Positions 7,683-13,376 of a stretch of 13,376 bases of DNA are shown here, in pieces (the first letter of the stretch is position 1; every line of letters starts with the position of its first letter). This DNA is from Clostridia bacterium BRH_c25 (GTDB lineage Bacteria > Bacillota_A > Clostridia > Lutisporales > Lutisporaceae), in contig LOES01000043.1 in the NCBI GenBank assembly GCA_001515955.1, forward strand, positions 1-13,376, written 5' to 3'. Both the position numbers and the translations under genes were made by a program. The notes under the pieces were generated by a model. It ran no database searches and was not told where the DNA came from. It saw nothing but the letters and a program-made list of their open reading frames with translations.

Positions 7683-8423
7683 GTGTTTCCAATAACACAC
7701 ATATGGTTCAGCAGAAGAGTATTGGGTTATATCAACAATATGACTGTTCTGGGGTCTGTTTTTCCTGATACTGTGATAAAATGCTGTCTTACCTATGATC
7801 AAACCCATAATATAGGGTGGGGATTATATGAATACTTGAAGGAGTACGGGGATGAGTGCCTTGATTTCGCAAGGGCCGTGGTTACTCATACCGTGAATCC
7901 CAAGGGTCTTGATTTCTATGGAGATGAAGAGTATGGGGACGGATACAAGGGCTACTGCTTTCAAAAGGCAGCAGGGATAGAAAAGGAGGTCATAGAGGCC
8001 TGTAATATACCTGACAGATTCGGACTCTGGAAAGCACATAATTTCATAGAAATGGGTATTGAAATGAATATTGTTGATTCTGAAAGGGAGCTGGTGAACG
8101 TATTTTGCGAGGGTCTGACAGATAGCTGTCTGGTAAAAGAGATCTCATCCCGGCTTGATGAATATTTTAAATTGGAAGACAAATCCGTGGACAACTGCTT
8201 CAGCAAGTTTGCCGAATTCATGGAATTAAAGGATTTAAGCAGTCTTGCACTCGCAAACAGGTATAATACCCAAATGCAGGTAAAACATGGCATAAACATC
8301 AATATATCAAGATGCAAAGATATAATAGAAAAAAGCAGGTCTATCGTACAGGAGGATTTTGAAGGCTTTATTGACTTCTGTACAGTAAAGGTGGATTCCA
8401 TGCTAAAGGAGGAACATGCATGA
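7683..8423 (+). CDS. Uncharacterised protein, possible zinc-dependent phospholipase C-like hydrolase
   Basis: I do not recognise this 246-residue soluble protein with certainty. It has no signal peptide or membrane segment. The N-terminal half is rich in potential metal ligands in an order reminiscent of zinc-dependent phospholipase C/S1-P1 nuclease-like folds: H6 in PITHIWFSRRVL, D29 in GSVFPD, H42, H69 in VVTHTVNP, D77/D81, then a helix H119-N-F-I-E123-M-G-I-E127, which resembles the HxxxE zinc motif. The C-terminal half is acidic and helical without clear motifs. The start is GTG; a TAA lies six codons upstream in frame, and the next ATG (codon 20) would cut off the H6 motif. The ribosome binding site is weak. 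The stop overlaps the ppaC start (ATGA), so the two are translationally coupled. Function unknown; the fold suggestion is an inference. Confidence 0.75.
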   Translation: MFPITHIWFSRRVLGYINNMTVLGSVFPDTVIKCCLTYDQTHNIGWGLYEYLKEYGDECLDFARAVVTHTVNPKGLDFYGDEEYGDGYKGYCFQKAAGIEKEVIEACNIPDRFGLWKAHNFIEMGIEMNIVDSERELVNVFCEGLTDSCLVKEISSRLDEYFKLEDKSVDNCFSKFAEFMELKDLSSLALANRYNTQMQVKHGININISRCKDIIEKSRSIVQEDFEGFIDFCTVKVDSMLKEEHA

Positions 8424-10060
8424 ATAAAGAGATATCAGTAATAGGGCATAAGAATCCGGACACCGATTCCATATGTTCGTCCATTGCCTATGCCAGGCTT
8501 AAGAATATGCTGACCTCCAGCAATGCATATATCCCTAAAAGAATAGGCGAGATAAGCAACGAGACGCTTTTTGTGCTGAACTATTTCAAGATTGAGGAAC
8601 CGGTGCTGATAGAGGATGTAAGAACACAGGTAAAGGATGTTAATATCAGGAAGGTGGCTCTCGTAAAACCGGAAATATCTCTGAAAAAGGCATGGGAAAT
8701 AATGAAGAGCTGCGGCATAACAACTTTGCCCATTTCCCACAGCAATAGCACTCTGGATGGGATTATTGCAGTTGATGATATAGCACATTCGTTTATGGAT
8801 ATATATGATAATGATATTTTATCCCAGGCCAGAACTCCTTACAGGAATATGATTGAAGCCCTGGAGGGAGAGATATTGGTTGGGGACATAGAGGATTCGA
8901 TAAATAACGGCCATGTACTTATCGGTGCTATGAACCCGGATGTTATGGAAGGTTACATCCACCCAAAGGATATTGTAATCGTCGGAAACAGGTATGAGTC
9001 ACAGCTCTGTGCCATTGAGATGGGAGCACAATGCATTGTGGTAACGGGAGGGATACCGGTGGCGGGCTCCATAAAGAAGCTTGCCAAAGCCAATAATTGT
9101 GCCATTGTGATATCACCTCATGACACTTATACCGTTGCAAGACTTATAAACCAAAGTATACCTATAAGGCAGTTTATGAAATCTGAGGACCTTGTGACCT
9201 TCAACCTGAATGATTATGTTGATGATATCAGAGAAGTCATGGTAAAAAAGAGATTCAGGAATTTTCCGGTGGTGGATGATGAGAATAATATGATAGGAAT
9301 GCTGTCGAGAGCATCTCTAATTAATTCGGAAAGAAAACAGGTCATTCTAGTTGATCATAACGAGCGTTCACAAGCAGTGGACGGCCTTGAGGAAGCGGAG
9401 ATACTGGAGATAATCGACCATCACAGGATAGGGGATATTGAAACCATCGGACCGGTGTATTTCAGAAATCAGCCCTTGGGCTGTACCGCAACCATAGTCC
9501 GGAATATATACAGAGAAAACAACATGGAAATAAGCAGGCAGATTGCGGGACTCCTATGTTCTGCGATATTGTCCGATACACTGGCATTCAAATCTCCAAC
9601 CTGCACTGATATGGATAAGGAAGCAGCAGAGAGTCTGGCATCAATAGCCGGGTTGGATATGGAGGAGTTCGCTATTGCAATGTTCAGGGCAGGCTCCAAT
9701 ATGGTGGATAAAAGTACCGAAGAGCTTTTTCATCAGGACTTCAAACAGTTCAAGATGGGGGAAATGGAGTTGGGAGTTGGGCAGGTATACTCTATGGACA
9801 GCAATGAGCTTCTGGAGGTAAAGGATAGGATGCTTGATTATATGAATAAGGTTTATAAGGATAAAAGCCTTGATATGGTGCTATTCATGCTCACGGACAT
9901 ATCAAATGAAAGAACTGAGCTGCTTTTTACAGGCAGTAACACCGATCTGATATCAAAAGCTTTTGAAGGAAGGCACGGAAAGAACTCTATAATGCTTCCG
10001 GGAGTGGTATCCAGGAAGAAACAGGTGATGCCGCCGCTTTTGAGAGGAGCAAGTCAATAG
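8420..10060 (+). CDS. ppaC: Manganese-dependent inorganic pyrophosphatase, family II, with CBS-DRTGG-CBS insert
   Basis: This cytosolic enzyme hydrolyses pyrophosphate to two phosphates. The catalytic DHH-type core is split. Residues 1-70 carry HKNPDTDS (H10, D14, D16). A regulatory insert of about 235 residues follows. The core resumes at ILVDHNE (D312), IIDHH (D333, H334, H335), AILSD (D386), and the substrate-binding SRKKQ (531-535) of the DHHA2 domain. The insert has CBS halves around residues 75-130 and 250-305, flanking a DRTGG-like domain (VVTGG at 207-211). This matches the roughly 550-residue clostridial CBS-PPases, which adenine nucleotides regulate. The start ATG overlaps the preceding stop by 4 bp and follows AAAGGAGG at 8405-8412. 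Metal preference (Mn2+/Co2+) is family knowledge. The neighbouring Mn riboswitch and pump are suggestive but belong to a separate transcript. Confidence 0.95.
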   Translation: MNKEISVIGHKNPDTDSICSSIAYARLKNMLTSSNAYIPKRIGEISNETLFVLNYFKIEEPVLIEDVRTQVKDVNIRKVALVKPEISLKKAWEIMKSCGITTLPISHSNSTLDGIIAVDDIAHSFMDIYDNDILSQARTPYRNMIEALEGEILVGDIEDSINNGHVLIGAMNPDVMEGYIHPKDIVIVGNRYESQLCAIEMGAQCIVVTGGIPVAGSIKKLAKANNCAIVISPHDTYTVARLINQSIPIRQFMKSEDLVTFNLNDYVDDIREVMVKKRFRNFPVVDDENNMIGMLSRASLINSERKQVILVDHNERSQAVDGLEEAEILEIIDHHRIGDIETIGPVYFRNQPLGCTATIVRNIYRENNMEISRQIAGLLCSAILSDTLAFKSPTCTDMDKEAAESLASIAGLDMEEFAIAMFRAGSNMVDKSTEELFHQDFKQFKMGEMELGVGQVYSMDSNELLEVKDRMLDYMNKVYKDKSLDMVLFMLTDISNERTELLFTGSNTDLISKAFEGRHGKNSIMLPGVVSRKKQVMPPLLRGASQ

Positions 10061-10132
10061 GATGGATACGGGATACGAGGAATGCCAGGGTATTCCTTTT
10101 GGGTATGGTTACGTTGAGGGTTACGGGGTGTA

Positions 10133-10155
10133 GGGAACGCATTGCATGCGTTCCT
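10133..10155. repeat. Perfect hairpin in the ppaC-TSUP gap
   Basis: GGAACGCAT (10134-10142) and ATGCGTTCC (10146-10154) form a 9-bp stem with a TGC loop; an outer G-T pair is possible. AAAA rather than T follows on the + strand, so it is not an ordinary terminator for ppaC. It may be a processing or attenuation hairpin. The preceding 60 bp is G-rich, with short TACGG-like repeats, and no clear promoter was found in this gap. Confidence 0.5.
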
Positions 10156-10196
10156 CAAAAGTATGCAGTAGATATTAATTTTAGGAGATTAACTTC

Positions 10197-10967
10197 ATGG
10201 ATTTTGAAATCAGTATAATAAGGCTTTTATTTTTATGTTTTGCAGGCTTTGCGGCTGCTGCGGTGGATGCTATCGCCGGAGGCGGGGGCCTTATAAACCT
10301 TCCTGCTATATTGGCAGTAGGTGTACCGCCTCATTTTGCTCTGGGTACTAATAAATTTGCAAGCTCCTTTGGAGCATTTACAAGCGCATATACCTTCACA
10401 CGCTCCGGTAAGGTTTTTATTCCTCTCATGAAATATACAGTGCCATGCACATTGGTGGGCTCGGCAATCGGAGTTCTGACGGCCCTGAAAATTGATCAGG
10501 GGTTTCTTCAAATAATAATATTAGTACTTATTTTCGCAACAGCTATATATACAATCCTTAAGAAGGATTTCGGAAGCGAGGATAAGTTTGAGGGGCTCAC
10601 AAGAAAAAATATAATACAGGGTTGTATTCTTGCCTTTTCCCTTGGATTTTATGATGGTTTTTTCGGGCCTGGGACAGGCTCTTTTTTGATATTTTTGTTT
10701 ATCAGGATATACGGTTTTGATTTTACTGCGGCTGCCGGTAACAGCAAGGTGTTGAACTTTGTAAGCAATATCACTTCTCTTGTTATGTTTGCAATAAACG
10801 GTAAAATCTATTATATGCTTGGGATACCTATAGGCCTGGCCATGATTGTCGGAGCAAGAGTAGGAAGCAGGATAGCCATAAAGAACGGCGCAAAGGTAAT
10901 CAAGCCAATATTTGTGACTATAGCACTGGTATTAACCTTGAAGCTCTTATCTGATATGTTTTTATAA
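10197..10967 (+). CDS. TSUP family (TauE/SafE, DUF81) membrane transporter, putative sulfite/organosulfonate exporter
   Basis: TSUP proteins are small integral membrane carriers, several of which export sulfite, sulfoacetate or other anions. The 256-residue protein is almost entirely hydrophobic, with roughly seven to eight membrane segments. It shows the internal duplication typical of the family: the first half has AVDAIAGGGGLINLPA followed by GVPP-FALGTNKFASS (about residues 22-57), and the second half has FYDGFFGPGTGSFL followed by AAAGNSKVLNFVSN (about 151-190). The start ATG follows AGGAGA (10183-10188) by 8 nt. The substrate cannot be read from the sequence. The nearby CoA-disulfide reductase/ArsR unit hints at sulfur metabolism, but the rpoZ unit lies between them. 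Confidence 0.9.
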   Translation: MDFEISIIRLLFLCFAGFAAAAVDAIAGGGGLINLPAILAVGVPPHFALGTNKFASSFGAFTSAYTFTRSGKVFIPLMKYTVPCTLVGSAIGVLTALKIDQGFLQIIILVLIFATAIYTILKKDFGSEDKFEGLTRKNIIQGCILAFSLGFYDGFFGPGTGSFLIFLFIRIYGFDFTAAAGNSKVLNFVSNITSLVMFAINGKIYYMLGIPIGLAMIVGARVGSRIAIKNGAKVIKPIFVTIALVLTLKLLSDMFL

Positions 10968-10981
10968 AAGGAGGAGCAAAT

Positions 10982-11041
10982 TTGTTTGTAATAGTATATT
11001 ACCAAAGCCATAAAATGGTTGAATTTTCAGATATATATTGA
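10982..11041 (+). CDS. Possible 19-residue micro-ORF (TTG start)
   Basis: An ideal Shine-Dalgarno AAGGAGGAG (10968-10976) begins directly after the TSUP stop codon and is followed, 7 nt after GGAGG, by TTG (10982). The frame encodes 19 residues: a hydrophobic beginning (MFVIVYYQ) and a polar tail, with its TGA at 11039-11041. No other start codon sits at suitable spacing. Its stop overlaps the -35 box of the next promoter. It may be a real small protein, the stub of a lost gene, or a chance frame after a leftover ribosome binding site. Confidence 0.35.
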   Translation: MFVIVYYQSHKMVEFSDIY

Positions 11042-11066
11042 CGCGGCAAAAATATACAGGTATAAT
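11038..11066 (+). promoter_or_regulatory. Sigma-A promoter of the omega-subunit gene
   Basis: TTGACG (11038-11043) and TATAAT (11061-11066) are spaced by 17 bp. The predicted RNA start near 11073 falls at the left edge of the CIRCE operator, the classic geometry for HrcA repression. Confidence 0.87.
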
Positions 11067-11122
11067 TAAATTGTTAGCACTCAAAAGTCATGAGTGCTAA
11101 CAGCATGATTATACTTTTTTTT
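11059..11122 (+). terminator. Terminator-like stem containing the CIRCE element and the -10 box
   Basis: The sequence 11059-11082 can pair with 11092-11115 over 24 positions, with two mismatches and three G-U pairs, around the 9-nt CIRCE spacer. Eight consecutive T follow (11115-11122). RNA arriving from the TSUP gene would carry the whole stem and should terminate. RNA started at about 11073 carries only the upper 10 bp, separated from the T run by 13 nt, and should pass. No other terminator follows the TSUP gene. Confidence 0.7.
11074..11100 (+). promoter_or_regulatory. CIRCE element (HrcA repressor operator)
   Basis: TTAGCACTC (11074-11082), a 9-bp spacer and GAGTGCTAA (11092-11100) match the CIRCE consensus perfectly. 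CIRCE is the operator of the heat-shock repressor HrcA and normally precedes groESL or hrcA-grpE-dnaK. Here it sits just after a strong promoter and 65 bp before an rpoZ-like gene. Confidence 0.95.
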
Positions 11123-11165
11123 ATTAATAGATTTTACCAAATAAAAGTTTGAGGAGATATATATT

Positions 11166-11372
11166 ATGATAAAACCTACAATAAGCGATTTGATGAGGAA
11201 GGTTGACAGCACATATACACTATGTAATGTAATCGGCAAGAGAGCAAGACAACTGGTGGACGGGGCACATCCGCTTACAGGCTGTGATTCTGCAAAACCT
11301 GTTTCTATTGCAACTAATGAGGTAAATGATGGAAAGCTTACTTATGTACGTTTTAGAAGCAGCCGTAGATAA
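11166..11372 (+). CDS. rpoZ: DNA-directed RNA polymerase omega subunit (RpoZ-like)
   Basis: Omega is the small RNA polymerase subunit that helps fold and hold beta-prime. The 68-residue product matches the Firmicutes omega pattern: PTISDLMRKVDSTYTL near the N-terminus, the conserved helix KRARQLVDG, then PL--CDSAKPVSIATNEV and a GKLTYVR tail. The start ATG follows GAGGAG (11151-11156). In most clostridia rpoZ lies after gmk; here it stands alone between a CIRCE promoter and a terminator, so it may be a second, heat-inducible omega paralogue. A basic RFRSSRR tail ends the protein. Family assignment is fairly firm; whether it is the sole rpoZ of the genome cannot be known from this window. Confidence 0.85.
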   Translation: MIKPTISDLMRKVDSTYTLCNVIGKRARQLVDGAHPLTGCDSAKPVSIATNEVNDGKLTYVRFRSSRR

Positions 11373-11421
11373 GAAGTGAAATAAAAGGATACAAGTTATA
11401 GTTTCAAATGAACAAGAATAG

Positions 11422-11448
11422 AAGAACCGATAGTGGTTCTTTTTTTTT
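11422..11448 (+). terminator. Intrinsic terminator of rpoZ
   Basis: AAGAACC (11422-11428) pairs with GGTTCTT (11435-11441) around GATAGT, followed by an unbroken T run to 11448. It isolates the omega gene as a single-gene transcript. Confidence 0.92.
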
Positions 11449-11589
11449 GTATTTCAAATACAGGTATCATACTCTCTGATCCCGCACTTGAAACCTTACG
11501 GACAATATTCTGATATTCTCATGCGGTACTCGCAGCATGAACCACCTAACAAGGCTCAGAAGGAGTATCAAAAATCATCAGGTAGCCTC
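11449..11589. other. Non-coding segment with fold-back potential, unidentified
   Basis: No coding sequence was found. The two ends pair well: 11469-11474 with 11563-11568 (6 bp), then after a 2-nt bulge 11475-11479 with 11556-11560 (5 bp), and after one mismatch CC (11481-11482) with GG (11553-11554). Inside are small hairpins: AATAT/ATATT (11504-11517) and CATGC/GCATG (11520-11539), the latter competing with CCGCA (11482-11486)/TGCGG (11522-11526). At the left edge is a GTATTT-C-AAATAC palindrome (11449-11461). It could be a small structured RNA on either strand or a decayed element. I could not match it to a known riboswitch, 6S RNA or SRP RNA. Confidence 0.35.
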
Positions 11590-11618
11590 TTGACAATTAT
11601 ATCACAATAACGTAATAT
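11590..11618 (+). promoter_or_regulatory. Promoter of the arsR-type gene and CoA-disulfide reductase
   Basis: TTGACA (11590-11595) is followed after 17 bp by TAATAT (11613-11618). The -10 box lies inside a palindromic operator, consistent with repression by the adjacent ArsR-family protein. Confidence 0.75.
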
Positions 11619-11630
11619 TATAATATAACG
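11611..11630. promoter_or_regulatory. Probable operator for the ArsR-family regulator
   Basis: A 20-bp inverted repeat begins CGTAATATTA and ends TAATATAACG, with a single mismatched symmetric pair. Its core is a perfect 12-bp palindrome (11615-11626), and further symmetric bases (ATA/TAT) flank it. It covers the -10 box. AT-rich imperfect palindromes of this kind are typical ArsR-family operators. Confidence 0.6.
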
Positions 11631-11654
11631 ATATAAGGAGTGAGACATGATTAA

Positions 11655-11927
11655 ATGGAGGATACAAAAAAATATGAGGGAACAGCTGAGATATTAAAAG
11701 CTATTGCCCATCCTGTAAGGCTCTGCATTATAAAAGGGCTTCTTAACAAGAAGTGCAATGTATCACACATGCAGGAATGCCTGGAGCTCCCACAGTCAAC
11801 GGTATCGCAGCATTTGAGCATTTTGCGGTCAAAGGGCATCATAAAAGGCGAGAGAAACGGGCTGGAGATAACGTACAGCGTTGTAAATGAAGATGTGAAG
11901 AAAATCATTAATGTATTATTCGAATAA
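11655..11927 (+). CDS. ArsR/SmtB-family transcriptional repressor
   Basis: This 90-residue winged-helix DNA-binding protein probably represses its own operon. ArsR hallmarks are the N-terminal AIAHPVRLCIIKGLL helix, the recognition helix LPQSTVSQHLSILRSKGII (45-63) and the wing GERNGLEITYSV (65-76). Cysteines at 24, 34 and 42 could sense thiols, persulfides or metals; the classical ELCVCDL metal-binding motif is absent. The start ATG 11655 is the first possible in this frame, because a TAA lies immediately upstream. Its ribosome binding site AAGGAG (11635-11640) is 14 nt away, unusually far, and better placed for an out-of-frame ATG at 11647. The gene lies 16 bp before the CoA-disulfide reductase gene, in the same operon, suggesting sulfur-species-responsive control; the inducer is inferred, not shown. 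Confidence 0.92.
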   Translation: MEDTKKYEGTAEILKAIAHPVRLCIIKGLLNKKCNVSHMQECLELPQSTVSQHLSILRSKGIIKGERNGLEITYSVVNEDVKKIINVLFE

Positions 11928-11943
11928 TTTTGGAGGTCGGATC

Positions 11944-13376
11944 ATGGAAAAGCAAAAATTAATTGTTATAGGTGCTGTTGCAGCAGGAACAAAAGCTGCT
12001 TCAAAGGCCAAGAGAGATAATCCTGATATGGATGTAAAGGTCTTTACTAAGGAAAGGTATATATCCTATGCCGGCTGTGGACTGCCTTATTACTTGGGCG
12101 GGATCATAAAGGATAAGCAGGAGCTGCTGGTCAGGTCACCTGAGGATTTCAAGGTGGAGCAGGGAATTGATATATACACAGAACATGAAGTAAAGCAGAT
12201 AAATGCTTCTGAAAAGAGAGTAACGGTTGAAAATTTGAAAAGCGGAGGAACAAGTGAATTCTCTTATGACAAGCTGATAATAGCAACAGGAGCTTCACCG
12301 ATAGTACCCCCTTTGGAGAATGTTAATCTTGCCAATATATTCACACTCAGAAGTGTATCAGACGCATTTGCAATCAGGGAGCTGTTGGATTCAGGAACAG
12401 TAAAGAAGGCAGTAGTGGTAGGCGGAGGCTTTATAGGGCTGGAAGCAGCTGAGAACCTGAAGCACAGGGGATTGGATGTCACTATTGTAGAGCTTGTGCC
12501 CCATATACTCCCACCCTTTGACGAAGAGATTGCTTTATATGCCCAGAAGCATATGTCCGGCATGGGAGTTAAGATATTGACGGGGGAAAAGGTTAATGGC
12601 TTTGAGGGCAATGACGGAAGAGTTACTACTGTAAAAACCACAGCAGGTGATATTGAAGCGGACCTGGTAATACTGTCAATAGGGGTAAGACCAAATACGG
12701 GTATTGCTGTTGAGGCAGGTATTGAAATTGGTGCTGCCAGGGCTATCAAAGTTAACAAGTATATGGAAACAAATATTAAAGATATTTATGCAGCAGGAGA
12801 TTGTGCTGAGAATACAAACCTGATTACCGGAAAGCCGGCATGGTATCCTATGGGTTCTACAGCAAACAAAACCGGCAGAATTGCAGGACACAATGCAGCT
12901 TTGGAGAATCAGGCGGAAGCTATGAAGGAAAGCCTGGAAGGGGTGCTGGGAACTACAATAGTAAAGCTCTTTGAGGTAAATGCCGCAAAGACCGGACTTT
13001 CTGAGAGAGATGCTGTTAAAGAAGGCTATGAGGTTGAAACGGTACTTGTTCCTTCAAATGACAGAGCCCACTATTTCCCGGGCTATAAGCAGATTATCAC
13101 AAAGCTTGTAGCAGAAAAGGGTACACATAAAGTTCTTGGAGCACAGATAATCGGGGAAGGGGTAGTTGATAAGCCGGTAGACACAATTGCTACGGCAATA
13201 ACTCTGGGAGCAAGGGTTGAAGACCTGGCAAAGCTGGATCTCGCTTATGCGCCGCCCTTTTCAATGGCAATGAGCTCTACTATACTCTCCAGTAATGTCC
13301 TGCTTAACAAGCTCATGGACAGAATAGAAACGGTTAAGTCTCCAGAGCTTCCGGGCAAGCTTGAGGATGGCAGTAT
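11944..13376 (+). CDS. CoA-disulfide reductase-like FAD/NAD(P)H oxidoreductase (3' end outside window)
   Basis: Members of this pyridine nucleotide-disulfide reductase group reduce CoA disulfide, CoA persulfide or polysulfide, using one active cysteine. The frame is open from ATG 11944 (GGAGG at 11932-11936) to the window end: 477 residues without a stop. Seen in order are the FAD motif VIGAVAAGTKAAS (8-20), the single redox cysteine C45 in YAGCGLPYY, ATGASP (115-119 region), the NAD(P)H motif VVVGGGFIGLEAAENL (157-172), the second FAD motif YAAGDCAE (282-289), and the dimerisation domain with HYFPGYKQ (about 377-383) and YAPPFS (435-440). Simple CoA-disulfide reductases end near residue 440-450; this one continues through a linker (SPELPGKLEDGS), so a C-terminal rhodanese or similar sulfur-carrier domain may follow. 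It is cotranscribed with the ArsR gene. Confidence 0.92.
   Translation, partial: MEKQKLIVIGAVAAGTKAASKAKRDNPDMDVKVFTKERYISYAGCGLPYYLGGIIKDKQELLVRSPEDFKVEQGIDIYTEHEVKQINASEKRVTVENLKSGGTSEFSYDKLIIATGASPIVPPLENVNLANIFTLRSVSDAFAIRELLDSGTVKKAVVVGGGFIGLEAAENLKHRGLDVTIVELVPHILPPFDEEIALYAQKHMSGMGVKILTGEKVNGFEGNDGRVTTVKTTAGDIEADLVILSIGVRPNTGIAVEAGIEIGAARAIKVNKYMETNIKDIYAAGDCAENTNLITGKPAWYPMGSTANKTGRIAGHNAALENQAEAMKESLEGVLGTTIVKLFEVNAAKTGLSERDAVKEGYEVETVLVPSNDRAHYFPGYKQIITKLVAEKGTHKVLGAQIIGEGVVDKPVDTIATAITLGARVEDLAKLDLAYAPPFSMAMSSTILSSNVLLNKLMDRIETVKSPELPGKLEDGS

Noticed and set aside
10101..10135. G-quadruplex from GGG runs on the + strand
   Set aside because: One loop would be 14 nt and the last G run is also part of the hairpin; not supportable by eye.
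11449..11461. GTATTT-C-AAATAC palindrome as a protein-binding operator
   Set aside because: It is short and AT-rich, next to a T run, with no promoter clearly attached; it is mentioned only as part of the unexplained segment.
11449..11589. 6S RNA, SRP RNA or a known riboswitch
   Set aside because: The segment is short for 6S RNA and lacks the SRP GGAAGGA loop. No conserved riboswitch core (SAM, T-box, c-di-GMP, fluoride, guanidine) could be recognised, so no family name was assigned.
12264..12758. 164-codon open frame on the - strand
   Set aside because: It is opposite the NAD(P)H-binding domain of the CoA-disulfide reductase, whose motifs are clear on the + strand.

Overview
The window looks like a chromosomal segment from a low-to-moderate GC Gram-positive anaerobe, most likely a Clostridia (Ruminiclostridium/Acetivibrio-like) relative. 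The grounds are AGGAGG-type ribosome binding sites, sigma-A TTGACA/TATAAT promoters, a CIRCE heat-shock operator, a CBS-domain family II pyrophosphatase and a manganese riboswitch. All genes lie on the + strand. No insertion sequence, CRISPR array, tRNA or rRNA was seen.

Layout. Positions 1-2767 hold the end of a branched-chain amino acid operon: leuB (5' end outside the window), ilvB, and a remnant of ilvE fused directly onto the ilvB stop region, closed by a long hairpin. Positions 2790-4454 hold prfC (release factor 3) with its own promoter. Positions 4501-7587 hold a consensus sigma-A promoter, a yybP-ykoY manganese riboswitch with a textbook intrinsic terminator, a SERCA-like P-type cation ATPase and its terminator. 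Positions 7639-10060 hold a promoter and a two-gene coupled unit: an unrecognised 246-residue putative metal-dependent hydrolase, overlapping by 4 bp a manganese-dependent CBS/DRTGG-regulated inorganic pyrophosphatase.

Positions 10197-11041 hold a TSUP (TauE/SafE) membrane transporter followed by a possible 19-codon micro-ORF. Positions 11038-11448 hold an rpoZ-like (RNA polymerase omega) gene. Its promoter is overlapped by a perfect CIRCE element, and that element also forms the top of a long terminator-like hairpin for the upstream unit. Positions 11449-11589 are non-coding with fold-back potential and are unidentified. Positions 11590-13376 hold a promoter/operator, an ArsR-family repressor, and an FAD/NAD-dependent CoA-disulfide (persulfide) reductase that runs off the window end.

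Three themes stand out. Manganese/calcium: riboswitch, ATPase and Mn-dependent pyrophosphatase. Sulfur: TSUP exporter, ArsR regulator and CoA-disulfide reductase. Heat shock: HrcA/CIRCE control of an omega-like RNA polymerase subunit, which is the least expected arrangement here. No wholly new multi-gene system is evident. The most notable items are the CIRCE-rpoZ composite element, the Mn riboswitch on a Ca-type ATPase, and the truncated ilvE.
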